From Candidatus Aenigmatarchaeota archaeon (GTDB lineage: Archaea; Aenigmatarchaeota; Aenigmatarchaeia; QMZP01), in assembly GCA_015520105.1 (NCBI GenBank), contig WAQT01000033.1, forward strand, positions 1 through 39,598: a stretch of 39,598 nucleotides of DNA, in the 5' to 3' direction. Every line of letters begins with the position of its first letter. The first letter of the stretch is position 1. Shown piece after piece: positions 1-9,346 of this stretch. The notes beneath the pieces are model-generated. The model was not told where the DNA came from. It saw nothing but the letters and a program-made list of their open reading frames with translations, and did no database searches. Both the position numbers and the translations under genes were made by a program.

Positions 1-308
1 ATCACAAATCTCGCAGGCCTGCCTGGAGAATAGAGTTTCCATGTCCTTGGGTGTGGTCCGATAGGCGGGACGCTCTCAAAGACGTCAACCACCCTGAATC
101 CAGAGTCCGCAAACACAACGTCAATCGGAAACCGCATGAACGGCATCCATATGCCGTGCCTTCCCTCCTTCTCGAATTCCATGAGGAGGGACGCTCCTTT
201 TGGGAGGGATTTCCTGAACATGAGGCCCAGAGCCCTCCTGAACGGCGTGTCCGCAACCTCAACCGAATCGGAAAGCACGGACTTTCTTGTCTTGTTGAAT
301 ATAATCAT
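1..308 (-). CDS. DUF192 family protein, truncated at the window edge
   Basis: Reverse-strand reading from ATG at 308: MIIFNKTRKSVLSDSVEVADTPFRRALGLMFRKSLPKGASLLMEFEKEGRHGIWMPFMRFPIDVVFADSGFRVVDVFES..., with the DUF192-like GLMFR...GIWMPFMRFPIDVVF pattern. Open to position 1, so absent from the ORF track. Confidence 0.8.
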   Translation of the reverse strand, partial: MIIFNKTRKSVLSDSVEVADTPFRRALGLMFRKSLPKGASLLMEFEKEGRHGIWMPFMRFPIDVVFADSGFRVVDVFESVPPIGPHPRTWKLYSPGRPARFV

Positions 309-349
309 GGAAATAATTTGGCATGTGCGGTTTTTATTTCCTTCCGGGG

Positions 350-2353
350 CTACACCTTCTGGACATAGCCCGGGCTCGGCTCGAAAAGCAGGCCCTGCGT
401 CTTCAGCCTCTCCACTATCTCGTCCACCTCCTCGATGCCTTCCTGCTGGGCCATCTTCCTTATGTCGTCTATGTGTATCTCCTTCTTCTTCAGGGAAAGC
501 TCGTTGACTATGTCAAGCACCACTCTTATCTTCGACCTTTCTGAGGAGGATGTTCCTCCCTCGCTCCTGTCCACGTCTATCTGTCCTGTCTCCGGGTCGA
601 AACCGAGCTGGCGGAGGGAGAAGCGCATGAGCTTTATCGCCCTCTGGGCATCCTCCTTTCTAACCTTGTCCTGAAGCTGGACCTTTGCCGAGGCTTCGGA
701 AAGCCTTATCAGAGCCTCAAACTGCCTGAGTGTTATGGGTATCGCGCCGCCTCCTTCCGCTCCCTTCCTCATCTTCAGGTAGAAGTTCTTGAGTATCCTT
801 CCTGCCTCCTCGGTGAGTTGCGGAACGCATCTCTCCTTTGCATACGCTATGTACTTCCTTATGAGCTGGGCGTCAAGCTTGGGTCTCGAGCCTTCAAAAT
901 CCGGTTCCTGCCTTGTTCTCAGCATGTGGTCCACGACAAGCTTGTCGGTCTCGTGCTTCGGCTCGTCCTTGAGGGCGAACTTGAGGTCGAAACGGGAGAG
1001 AAGGGTGTCCGGTATCGTTATCTGCTTGGCTATCGGAAGATAGGGGTCGAATCTGGAGAATTTGGGATTGCCTCCGGCAAGGACAGATGTTTTTGCCGGA
1101 AGCGTTGCGACTATGGAAGCCTTTGCGATGGATATGGTTCCCTGCTCGAGCGCCTCGTGCATCGCGACCTGGTCCTCCTGGCTCATCTTCTCAAACTCAT
1201 CGACTGAAAGAAGGCCTTTGTTCGCCAGCACGAGAGCCCCTGCCTCGAGCACCCAGCCTCCCATGAACTGCTCGTCCTTGGAGACCGTGGCGGTGAGGCC
1301 CGCTCCGGTCACTCCCTTTCCTGACACGTACCTTCCTCGGGGAACTATCTCCGGTACGAGCTTTAGGAGCTGCGACTTTCCTGCCGAGGGGTCTCCTATC
1401 AGGAGGATGTGGATGTCGCCCCTCACGTAAGTGCCGTCGTTCAGAGACCTGGGGACGCCTCCGAACAGCTGGAGGATTATGGACTCCTTTATCTCCCTCA
1501 TTCCGTAGAGGGACGGCGCAAGCGAGTCCACGAAATACTCGTAAATCTTCGGGTCCTTCGCGAGCATTCTTATGGTCTCCTCGTCCTCCTTGGTTATCTC
1601 TATGCTCTGCCATTCCGTTTCAGTAGGCTCGACGTGGTTCGCCTCCACATAGAAATCGAGCTTGGCTGAGTATATCTTTCCTCTCGGAACGTCCTTGAGA
1701 ATGCCTGTTATCTTCAGCCTGTTTCCCGGGTCGGTCATCCTCCTTCCCTCGGGAGAGACAAGGTCTTCTGTGAGGAGGACGTTGACCTGGGACGGCCTGT
1801 CGCCCTCCGTGAGCTCGAAAGGCTCCTCCACAGTAATCCATCTCGTGTCTATGAGCTTTCTCTCTGCTTCAACGAAACCCTTCCTGTTCCCGCAGTCGCA
1901 CATGAACGGCCTGCTGATGTTCGTGCCCTGTTTTTCTTTCTCTATATACACTCCGCACTCCGGGCACTTCCATATCACCTTCTCTATCTCAGGCCTTATT
2001 TCGGAAGCCTTCCTGACAATGCCTTCTATATATACCAGCCTTCCTATATGGCTGGAACGCAAGTCCCTTATGTTCGTGAGTTCCGGGAGGTTGAAGAACC
2101 TTATCCTTACCTCTGATGGAAGGTCTATCTGGGACGAGGCCTCATTAGCGACGTCCATGAGAAACTCGGGCTCGTTCAGGAGGGTCTCTCCAAGCTCCCA
2201 GCTGAACTTCTCCATCACCTGAAAGTCCACAGCAAGAGACCTCTCCTCGTTGGCGGCCTTCACAAGCTCCTTGTAATACTTCTTTCTGAGAAACTCCTTG
2301 AACCTTGACACAAGCTCGTTCTTCCTCTCCTCAGGGTTCTGCTTCTTCTCCAT
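350..2353 (-). CDS. mcm: Replicative DNA helicase MCM
   Basis: 667 aa; zinc-binding CPEC...CDC, Walker A GDPSAGKSQLLK, VSGKGVTGAGLTA, Walker B LLSVDEFEKM, arginine finger LLSRFDL. No intein seen. Confidence 0.96.
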   Translation of the reverse strand: MEKKQNPEERKNELVSRFKEFLRKKYYKELVKAANEERSLAVDFQVMEKFSWELGETLLNEPEFLMDVANEASSQIDLPSEVRIRFFNLPELTNIRDLRSSHIGRLVYIEGIVRKASEIRPEIEKVIWKCPECGVYIEKEKQGTNISRPFMCDCGNRKGFVEAERKLIDTRWITVEEPFELTEGDRPSQVNVLLTEDLVSPEGRRMTDPGNRLKITGILKDVPRGKIYSAKLDFYVEANHVEPTETEWQSIEITKEDEETIRMLAKDPKIYEYFVDSLAPSLYGMREIKESIILQLFGGVPRSLNDGTYVRGDIHILLIGDPSAGKSQLLKLVPEIVPRGRYVSGKGVTGAGLTATVSKDEQFMGGWVLEAGALVLANKGLLSVDEFEKMSQEDQVAMHEALEQGTISIAKASIVATLPAKTSVLAGGNPKFSRFDPYLPIAKQITIPDTLLSRFDLKFALKDEPKHETDKLVVDHMLRTRQEPDFEGSRPKLDAQLIRKYIAYAKERCVPQLTEEAGRILKNFYLKMRKGAEGGGAIPITLRQFEALIRLSEASAKVQLQDKVRKEDAQRAIKLMRFSLRQLGFDPETGQIDVDRSEGGTSSSERSKIRVVLDIVNELSLKKKEIHIDDIRKMAQQEGIEEVDEIVERLKTQGLLFEPSPGYVQKV

Positions 2354-2399
2354 GGACGCTCCTCCGGCGGGATATTAAATTGGAAGCGTGTTTTAAATA

Positions 2400-3389
2400 T
2401 TACTTGCCCGGCTCTCGGATGCAGGAGTCGTACAATTCTTTGATAATTTCTTCGGTGTCGCAAAAACCTAACACTATTCTTTTCCTGTTCTTCATTAGTT
2501 TCTCAAAAAGCTTCTGCGTAAACTCCTTCTTCTTATTATAGTGTTTTTTGCCATGCTTGTACGCCTCTGCTACAGGCTTTATCACACTCTCTTTTTCCCT
2601 TTCCTTTATAGCGTCTGACAAAAGAACATTCTTTTTGAGATAGTTTGCTATATATCCGGCAGCGTGAGCATCAGAGAGTTCCTTGCCTGTCTTTATGAAC
2701 CTGTACGGCAGGTTGAAAGCTTCCAGTATCGCATCAGACACTATGTCATCTGAACCGATGCCGTATTTCTTCAGAATTGAAGCCACCTGAGGGTCGGTCT
2801 TTTTTGCTACTGTCTTCGTGATATCGCGCACGCTGTAGATGTTGTTTTTCTTGAGAGCCTTGCAGAACGGGTGCTCTTCCGCAGGGAAAATTCCGTGTCT
2901 GCTTATGGCAGTTTTTATTCTCTCAAGGCTTCTTTTTGGAAGCCGGAAAGCGTCTTTGAACTCGCTGTAGAAATACTCGTCGATATCCTCATAGAAAAGT
3001 TCGAGGGGCTTAACGTTTTCTGCGGAAGGTTCTGTGTGCAGCTCTCTATCTGGCGCGGTTTCATCCAGCTTCCGCGTTCTTCTCCTTTGTCTGCGGCCAT
3101 GAGCATGTCCATGAACCCTGTCGCATATTCTCCCCTCTTTTATAATTCCCGCGGCTTCCATTGCTTTGTAGAGCTCCGGGTTTGTCTCGAGCAGTTCATC
3201 AGCTGTCGCGATTCCGGATTCCTCGAATTCCATGAGCATGTCATGGGGAGACCAGCCCCTGTAATAGTTTCTCTCAAATTCTTCAATCTCATAAATGTCA
3301 GGCACTGTAGCAGGCATGTAAGAAATAGAAATGCCTCTCGCCCTCTCCGGAAAGACGAGAATGCTTTCCGCAATTGTTTTAGGGAGCAT
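2400..3389 (-). CDS. Hypothetical protein (329 aa)
   Basis: Long ORF, same strand as and just upstream of mcm; no recognisable domain. Confidence 0.7.
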   Translation of the reverse strand: MLPKTIAESILVFPERARGISISYMPATVPDIYEIEEFERNYYRGWSPHDMLMEFEESGIATADELLETNPELYKAMEAAGIIKEGRICDRVHGHAHGRRQRRRTRKLDETAPDRELHTEPSAENVKPLELFYEDIDEYFYSEFKDAFRLPKRSLERIKTAISRHGIFPAEEHPFCKALKKNNIYSVRDITKTVAKKTDPQVASILKKYGIGSDDIVSDAILEAFNLPYRFIKTGKELSDAHAAGYIANYLKKNVLLSDAIKEREKESVIKPVAEAYKHGKKHYNKKKEFTQKLFEKLMKNRKRIVLGFCDTEEIIKELYDSCIREPGK

Positions 3390-3398
3390 GATTTACCT

Positions 3399-4271
3399 TC
3401 ATATATCGTGATTATACAACTCGAGGTTTTTCCTGATTCTATTGAGTCTGTTGAGGGAGGGCTCAAGAACGTCTGCCACAACCCCAAGGGATATGTGCTT
3501 TGCTGCCTCAAGGGCGCCTCTCTTTGCGGGGTCATTGCCGCCCAACTCCCTGACAAGGGATTCGAGAGAGTCCCTGTATTCCTTCGTAGACCTTCCAGTG
3601 ATATTCAGTGCTTCGGCGTATATCCGTATTATATCATTTCTGTAACCCGGATAAGCGGAGATGAGAGATTCCATAGGTTCTGGTATACCGTTTTTTCTTG
3701 CCGGCGCAGTGCGTCCGGCATTCTGCCTGTCGGATAACGCAGCGCCCTGGCCTGCCGAATCTTCCATGAGGTATTCAGGCTCTTTCAGAGCCAATATGAA
3801 ATTTCTTATTTCTTCATATTTCATCGTTCTCCCGTGCACAATCATGACATTAAAAAATTTTTCGAGTGAGACGTTTCCATCTTCTGTGAGCACCGAAGGG
3901 TTTTTTCTGATGAGCCTGTGCACAATAAAATAGTAAGATTTCTCTTTCGCAGCAGCCTCCATGACCCGCTTCTTTGGTACGGATGAGTTAGTTATTTCGC
4001 TTTTGGTGCGCAGATAGTCGCTAATCACGGAAAGCGCGTCTTCTCGCTTTTTTGGTCCGCTGACATACTCCGCATACTTTCCGATATCAACCATTCCGCT
4101 GCTGTCAATCGCATTCTCGGTGACATATCTGGTGTGATTATTCGCTGTGGAAGGAGAAACCGATGATTTTCTGAGGAGCGCCCGGAACACGTCCTCTTCG
4201 ATTCTGATGTTGCTGTCAATCATCTGTCTGTAATCATCTACCTGACCAGCTGTCCAGAAAGAATGGGTCAT
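3399..4271 (-). CDS. Hypothetical protein (290 aa)
   Basis: Long ORF 9 nt upstream of the preceding hypothetical gene, same strand; no recognisable domain. Confidence 0.7.
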   Translation of the reverse strand: MTHSFWTAGQVDDYRQMIDSNIRIEEDVFRALLRKSSVSPSTANNHTRYVTENAIDSSGMVDIGKYAEYVSGPKKREDALSVISDYLRTKSEITNSSVPKKRVMEAAAKEKSYYFIVHRLIRKNPSVLTEDGNVSLEKFFNVMIVHGRTMKYEEIRNFILALKEPEYLMEDSAGQGAALSDRQNAGRTAPARKNGIPEPMESLISAYPGYRNDIIRIYAEALNITGRSTKEYRDSLESLVRELGGNDPAKRGALEAAKHISLGVVADVLEPSLNRLNRIRKNLELYNHDI

Positions 4272-4352
4272 GGTTTATTGTATAGAAAAAGTTTTAAATT
4301 GCTTCATCGCTCTGTTCTCTGCTATTCAAAGCAATGAGAGCGGCAGCCGCAG

Positions 4353-4775
4353 TTACTTTATCCTCTCGTTCAGTATGGCCGGGCACACCCTGGTGACGCC
4401 CTCCACAGATTCGAGCTTCCTTATGAACCCGGAAAGTCTTCCTGAATCCGCGAGCCAGCATTCTGCAAGTATCATGTGGTCTCCGCTCGAGGAGTAGAGC
4501 GAAACAACCTCCTTCATGCTCCTGAGACTCTCAATCACGAATATGTATCTCTCGGGAAGCGTGTCTATTCCCACAACAGCCTGCGCGCCGAAACCGAGCT
4601 TCTTGGGGTCGGCGTCTATGGTGTATCTCTTTATAGCCCCGGACCTCTCCAGCGCTTTCATCCTCTTTCTCACAGCTGTCTCGCTCACCCCGAGAGCAGA
4701 AGCAAGCTCCACATAGGGGGTTCTGGAATTCCTCATTAGAAGCTCTATGAGTTTTTGGTTTGATATTCGAACCAT
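4353..4775 (-). CDS. Lrp/AsnC family transcriptional regulator
   Basis: MVRISNQKLIELLMRNSRTPYVELASALGVSETAVRKRMKALERSGAIKRYTIDADPKKLGFGAQAVVGID: HTH plus RAM-like domain. Start placed at the internal Met (4775), not the ORF-track Met at 4832, which overlaps the divergent gene. Confidence 0.88.
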   Translation of the reverse strand: MVRISNQKLIELLMRNSRTPYVELASALGVSETAVRKRMKALERSGAIKRYTIDADPKKLGFGAQAVVGIDTLPERYIFVIESLRSMKEVVSLYSSSGDHMILAECWLADSGRLSGFIRKLESVEGVTRVCPAILNERIK

Positions 4776-4810
4776 AACTTTATATATTCGGATATAACTT
4801 ATAAAGTTAT
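4774..4810. promoter_or_regulatory. Candidate operator: 11-bp perfect inverted repeat ATAACTTTATA-N15-TATAAAGTTAT
   Basis: Arms 4774-4784 and 4800-4810 lie between the divergent Lrp-like and rubrerythrin genes; the Lrp start codon overlaps the left arm. Confidence 0.55.
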
Positions 4811-4830
4811 CGAAATAGGAGGTGATTTTC

Positions 4831-5412
4831 ATGGAAAAGACAATAGAGAATCTTGCAAAGGCTTTCGTCGGAGAGAGTCAGGCAAGGAACCGCTACACGT
4901 TTTACGCAAAGATAGCGCAGAAGGAGGGATTTGAACAGATAGCGGAGATATTCCTCGCCACAGCGGACAACGAGAGGGAGCACGCAAAGTGGCTCATGAG
5001 ACTGATAAATGAGCTGAAGAAGAAATCGGGGAACGATATCGAGATAAGTGTTGACGCTCCTGTTCCCACAGTGCTTGGAGACACAAGAGAAAACCTGAAA
5101 GCGGCAATCGAGGGAGAGAATTACGAGAACACGAAGATGTATCCCGAATTCGCTGATATCGCTGAAAAGGAAGGGTTTCCCGAAATAGCGAAGAGGCTCA
5201 GGGCGATAGCTGTTGCCGAAAAGCATCACGAGGAGAGGTATCAGAAGCTTCTTAATGAGGTTGAAGGGAACACGGTGTTCAAGAAGGGAGAGAAAACCGT
5301 ATGGGTGTGCAGGAAGTGCGGATATGCGCACGAGGGCGAGGAGCCTCCGGAGAACTGTCCGTCCTGCAGCCATCCGAAGAACTACTTTGAAGTGAAGTGC
5401 GAGATGTACTGA
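4831..5412 (+). CDS. Rubrerythrin
   Basis: [54 protein letters not shown]...; C-terminal rubredoxin-like [29 protein letters not shown]. Preceded by the Shine-Dalgarno sequence AGGAGGTGAT. Confidence 0.96.
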   Translation: MEKTIENLAKAFVGESQARNRYTFYAKIAQKEGFEQIAEIFLATADNEREHAKWLMRLINELKKKSGNDIEISVDAPVPTVLGDTRENLKAAIEGENYENTKMYPEFADIAEKEGFPEIAKRLRAIAVAEKHHEERYQKLLNEVEGNTVFKKGEKTVWVCRKCGYAHEGEEPPENCPSCSHPKNYFEVKCEMY

Positions 5413-5422
5413 GGCGATAAGA

Positions 5423-5797
5423 ATGGCCGAGGTAAAAGAGGTGTACAGGTGCAACATATGCGGGAACGTGGTTGAACTCATGCATGCCGGCGGAGGCCAG
5501 CTCGTGTGCTGCGGCCAGCCCATGGAGCTTCTCGAGGAGAAGAAAGAAGAAGAGGGGAAAGAGAAGCACGTTCCTGTAATAGAGAGGAACGGAAATATCG
5601 TAAAGGTGAAGGTCGGTTCAGTTCCCCATCCCATGGAGGAGAAGCATTACATAGCATGGATAGAGCTGGTCGCTGACGGGGTTTCCATGAGAAGCTTCTT
5701 GAGGCCGGGAGAAAAACCGGAAGCGGAGTTCGAGACAGGCGCAAAGAGTCTATCAGCGAGGGAGTACTGCAATCTCCACGGCCTCTGGAAGTCATAG
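5423..5797 (+). CDS. Desulfoferrodoxin / superoxide reductase
   Basis: N-terminal desulforedoxin [47 protein letters not shown] and CNLHGLWK iron-site motifs. Confidence 0.95.
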   Translation: MAEVKEVYRCNICGNVVELMHAGGGQLVCCGQPMELLEEKKEEEGKEKHVPVIERNGNIVKVKVGSVPHPMEEKHYIAWIELVADGVSMRSFLRPGEKPEAEFETGAKSLSAREYCNLHGLWKS

Positions 5798-5838
5798 CCT
5801 GCGCGATACCCATTTAAGAAGGCTCGGACATAATTAAA

Positions 5839-6651
5839 ATGATGTTCGAGTCCTTTGTTGATTTTTCCGAGATAAAAAGGAAACCGTGGCTCATGCTTGT
5901 CTGGGCAGTCGTGATTTCAAGCATTGCTATTCTCGTGAGCGCCCAGATATCGTACAGAATGGCCGCGGGGTCATACATCATAAACCTTTCCGGAATATTT
6001 GCTGTGCTCTTCACCATAATACCGGCATCATACTTTCTGACACTCATAATAAAGAAGGAGGAGAAGCTTGAGGAGAAGGAGATTGTAGAGTATCATAAAA
6101 AGAGCTTCTGGGACAAGCACGAGCTTTACGTAAAGTGGACCGGCCTGTTCTTCATCGGGCTCACGCTCAGCTTCTCGGTATGGTCATTCCTCCTTCCACA
6201 GGACTTCTTTCAGGTCCAGAACCACAAGATAGACCAGATACAGGGAAGGTTCGTGACAGGGAACTATGTGAGAGGCGACTTCGGAAGTTTTGTGAAGATA
6301 GTCCAGAACAACCTTCAGGTGATGCTCTTTGCCTTTGTGTTCTCCCTGGTGTTCGGCGCAGGCGCTGTCTTCATAATAACATGGAATGCATCCATACTCG
6401 GGGTCGCGATAGCCAGAGTGGCAGGCCACCCCCTGAATATACCGGTCACGGCCCTGCGTTATGTGCCTCACGGCGTTCCTGAAATAGCTGCTTATCTTCT
6501 GGCCGGGCTTGCCGGAGGCATACTCTCCGCGGCAGTGATAAGGGAGCACGACAGCAGAGTTCTCAGGGTCATCGCGATGGACAGCGCAAAGGTAATGCTT
6601 CTCGCTCTGGCGCTGGTCATAGTTGCGGGCGCGATAGAGGTTTACCTCTGA
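5839..6651 (+). CDS. SpoIIM-like (stage II sporulation protein M family) membrane protein
   Basis: Multi-TM protein ending GVAIARVAGHPLNIPVTALRYVPHGVPEIAAYLLAGLAGGILSAA, characteristic of the SpoIIM/DUF95 family. Confidence 0.8.
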   Translation: MMFESFVDFSEIKRKPWLMLVWAVVISSIAILVSAQISYRMAAGSYIINLSGIFAVLFTIIPASYFLTLIIKKEEKLEEKEIVEYHKKSFWDKHELYVKWTGLFFIGLTLSFSVWSFLLPQDFFQVQNHKIDQIQGRFVTGNYVRGDFGSFVKIVQNNLQVMLFAFVFSLVFGAGAVFIITWNASILGVAIARVAGHPLNIPVTALRYVPHGVPEIAAYLLAGLAGGILSAAVIREHDSRVLRVIAMDSAKVMLLALALVIVAGAIEVYL

Positions 6652-6662
6652 CTCAGCCGGCT

Positions 6663-7226
6663 CTATTTGTTCGGGATTATAGGAACCATCGCTGTAACGT
6701 TCCGGCCCGCATAGGACGGTTCGAATATTCCGAGCATCCAGGCCATGCCGTAGTAGCCGGCCCAGGCGAGCGCCCAGCCCGCTATTATCTTTCCTATGAG
6801 CGTCGCGAGAAAGAACCTTCTGAAGTCGTACTTTATCATCCCGGCAAGCACTCCTATAATATCAAAGGGAAGGGGCGTCGCCGCGAAGAGAATAATCACC
6901 GGAAACACTCCGTGTTTCTCTGCCCATTCATGCGCCCTTCTGAGATTCCTGCCGTATTTCCTTTTCACAGCCTCCCTTCCGCCTCTTCCCAGAGCATAGG
7001 AGGTCATCTCCCCTATGGCCGAACCCGCTCCGGCAACAACCCCCACAATCCAGGGATTGAATCCGGGCGTTCCTCCGAGAATGAAGTTTATTATAAACGC
7101 GGGCGCTGGAAAGATTATGCTCATAGAGCCAACAATCTCGACGAGGAAGAGACCGAGGTATCCCCATGCGACAATCATGCTGTTGGCCCATTCAAAGAAA
7201 CCAAACAGGATGTAAGAGGGTTCCAT
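6663..7226 (-). CDS. DedA/VTT-domain (SNARE-associated) membrane protein
   Basis: FLVEIVGSMSIIFPAPAFIINFILGG...GSAIGEMTSYALGRGG...FPVIILFAATPLPFDIIGVLAGMIKYDFRRFFLATLIGK. Confidence 0.85.
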   Translation of the reverse strand: MEPSYILFGFFEWANSMIVAWGYLGLFLVEIVGSMSIIFPAPAFIINFILGGTPGFNPWIVGVVAGAGSAIGEMTSYALGRGGREAVKRKYGRNLRRAHEWAEKHGVFPVIILFAATPLPFDIIGVLAGMIKYDFRRFFLATLIGKIIAGWALAWAGYYGMAWMLGIFEPSYAGRNVTAMVPIIPNK

Positions 7227-7259
7227 GCTAATTATTAAAACAGCCGGATAAATAATGTT

Positions 7260-7679
7260 ATGGTCGTGGAGACAAGATTCATAGAGGTTCAGTCCGGCCC
7301 TGACATTGACATAATAGACATAACGGGCATGGTTTCAGAGGAGGTGAAGAAGTCTTCTGCCTCCTCAGGCATCGTGACGGTGTTTGTTTCAGGCTCAACC
7401 GCCTCTGTCACCACCACGGAGTTCGAGCCTAACCTGAACTCCGACCTTAAGGATGCGATTGAGAGGCTGGTTCCTTCGGATATACGGTATAAGCACAAGG
7501 AGACCTGGGGGGACGACAACGGAAAGAGCCATGTGAGGGCAAGCCTTTTCAAGCCGGAACTAACGATTCCCTTCAAAGACAGGGAGCTTCTGCTCGGAAC
7601 GTGGCAGCAGATTGTTCTCATAGACTTCGATGTTCCTGCGAGGACGCGAAGGATTGTTCTTCAGATTATGGGGGAATAG
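7260..7679 (+). CDS. YjbQ/UPF0047 family protein
   Basis: GIVTVFVSGSTASVTTTEFEPNLNSDLKDAIERLVP...WGDDNGKSHVRASLFKPELTIPFKDRELLLGTWQQIVLIDFDVPARTRRIVLQIMGE. Confidence 0.92.
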   Translation: MVVETRFIEVQSGPDIDIIDITGMVSEEVKKSSASSGIVTVFVSGSTASVTTTEFEPNLNSDLKDAIERLVPSDIRYKHKETWGDDNGKSHVRASLFKPELTIPFKDRELLLGTWQQIVLIDFDVPARTRRIVLQIMGE

Positions 7680-7682
7680 ACA

Positions 7683-9335
7683 ATGAGAGACAGGATTCTC
7701 AAGTACGTCCTTCAGAACGCTGTCTTTTACGGAGGCAGGGCAAGCGTAAAGGCTGTTATGGGAAAGGTTATGTCCTCGGAGCCTGAACTCAGAAGGAAGC
7801 CGGAGCAGGTGAGGATAGAGGTGGAGAACCTTGTCAGGAGCATAAACGAGATGGGTCTGGAGAAGCAGAGGGAGATGCTGGAGAGCATCGCTCCAGAGCT
7901 TCTTGAGAGGAAGGAGAAGAAGCAGGAAGGCCTTCCTGAGCTTCCGAACGCGGTCGAAGGGAAGGTCGTGACGCGCTTCGCCCCGGCGCCGACCGGGCCT
8001 CTCAACATCAGCCAGGTTCTGAGGGCCGCTATGCTCAGCTACCTTTATGCGGAGAAGTACAGAGGGAAGTTCATACTGAGATTCGAGGACACGGACGCAA
8101 GGAGGATTGAAAAGAGGTTCTACAGGATGATAGAGGAGGACCTGAAGGCCTGCGGCATCACGTGGAACAGGAAGTTTATAGAGTCTGAGGACATGGAATC
8201 CTTCTACAGTCATGCCAAGAAGCTCCTGAAGGAAGGCAAGGCGTACATGTGCTCGTGCAACCAGGACGAGTTCAGGAAACTCAAGCTCAAGAAGCTTCCC
8301 TGCCCGTGCAGGGACAGGAGCCCAGGAGAGAATCTTGCGATGTGGGAGAGGGCGCTGAACAGGGAGTGCAGGGAAGGTGAAGTGGTGATGAGGTTCAAAA
8401 CCTCCATGAGCGACCCGAACCCCGCGCTGAGGGACCCTCCTATAATGAGGATATTGAAGGCAAGGCACCCCCTCCAGGGAAGGAAATACGATGTCTGGCC
8501 CCTCTATAATTTCGCTAACGTGATAGAGGACCATTCTCAGGGAGTGACCCACGTGTTCAGGGGAAAGGAGCATGAGCACAACACAGAGATTCAGAGAAGG
8601 ATTTACGAGGCGTTCGGCTGGAAAGCCCCAGAGGCCGTGAACTTCGGAATGATATACCTGCCGGGAGAGAAGCTCCACACGAGGGATATAAAGGAGGGGA
8701 TACGGAAAGGCCTTTATTCCGGCTGGGACGACCCGAGGCTTCACACTGTCAGGGCGCTGATGAGAAGGGGGTTCGTGGCCGAGGCTTTCAGGAAATACGC
8801 GGAACACTGCAGCCTGACGAAGACCGATATACGCCTCGACTGGGAGATATTCGAATCCTACAACAGGAAGGCGATAGACCGCATAGCGGACAGGTGCATG
8901 GTGGTCATGAATCCTGTCAGGATAGACATAAGGAAGACAGGCCTCGCGGGCAGGAGCGTGAGGCTCAGGAACCATCCGGAAAGGATAGACACGAGGGAGA
9001 TAAGGCTCGGCACGCACGTACTTGTTTCAGGGGACGATTTCAGAGAGTTTGAAGGGAAGGAAGTGAGGCTCAAGGGAATCTCTGCAGGAACTCTCAAGAA
9101 AAGATTTGAGCCGGACAAGGGAGAGCCGGAGCATGCTCAGATAATACAGTGGGTGCCGGCAGAGAGCGCTGTCGATGTTGAGATTGTGAAACCGGAAGGG
9201 AAACTGAAAGGTTTCGGCGAGCCGCTCATGAAGAAGCTTTCTATCGGAAAGATAATACAGATGGAAAGGATAGGTTTCGGAAGGGTGGACAGAAGAACAA
9301 GGGACGGCGTTGTGATTTTCTTCGCCCACAGATAG
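7683..9335 (+). CDS. gltX: Archaeal-type glutamyl-tRNA synthetase with divergent HIGH and KMSKS motifs
   Basis: VVTRFAPAPTGPLNISQVLRAAMLSYLYAEKYRGKFILRFEDTDARRIEKRFYRMIEEDLKACGITW...GVTHVFRGKEHEHNTEIQRRIYEAFGW...GWDDPRLHTVRALMRRG. Confidence 0.92.
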   Translation: MRDRILKYVLQNAVFYGGRASVKAVMGKVMSSEPELRRKPEQVRIEVENLVRSINEMGLEKQREMLESIAPELLERKEKKQEGLPELPNAVEGKVVTRFAPAPTGPLNISQVLRAAMLSYLYAEKYRGKFILRFEDTDARRIEKRFYRMIEEDLKACGITWNRKFIESEDMESFYSHAKKLLKEGKAYMCSCNQDEFRKLKLKKLPCPCRDRSPGENLAMWERALNRECREGEVVMRFKTSMSDPNPALRDPPIMRILKARHPLQGRKYDVWPLYNFANVIEDHSQGVTHVFRGKEHEHNTEIQRRIYEAFGWKAPEAVNFGMIYLPGEKLHTRDIKEGIRKGLYSGWDDPRLHTVRALMRRGFVAEAFRKYAEHCSLTKTDIRLDWEIFESYNRKAIDRIADRCMVVMNPVRIDIRKTGLAGRSVRLRNHPERIDTREIRLGTHVLVSGDDFREFEGKEVRLKGISAGTLKKRFEPDKGEPEHAQIIQWVPAESAVDVEIVKPEGKLKGFGEPLMKKLSIGKIIQMERIGFGRVDRRTRDGVVIFFAHR

Positions 9336-9346
9336 ATGTAATCCGG

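Noticed and set aside
2871-3737. 288-aa plus ORF opposite the mcm-adjacent hypothetical genes
   Set aside because: Considered because the minus genes are themselves uncharacterised. The minus frames tile the region without gaps, are co-directional with mcm and have more protein-like charged composition, whereas the plus ORF is Phe/Cys/Ser-rich and spans two minus genes.
4807-5634. 275-aa minus ORF opposite rubrerythrin/superoxide reductase
   Set aside because: Antisense to two recognised genes; no domain; composition typical of shadow ORFs.
7560-9017. 485-aa antisense ORF opposite GluRS
   Set aside because: Shadow ORF of a GC-rich coding region; Leu/Pro/His/Val-rich composition with no domain, while the plus-strand product is clearly GluRS.
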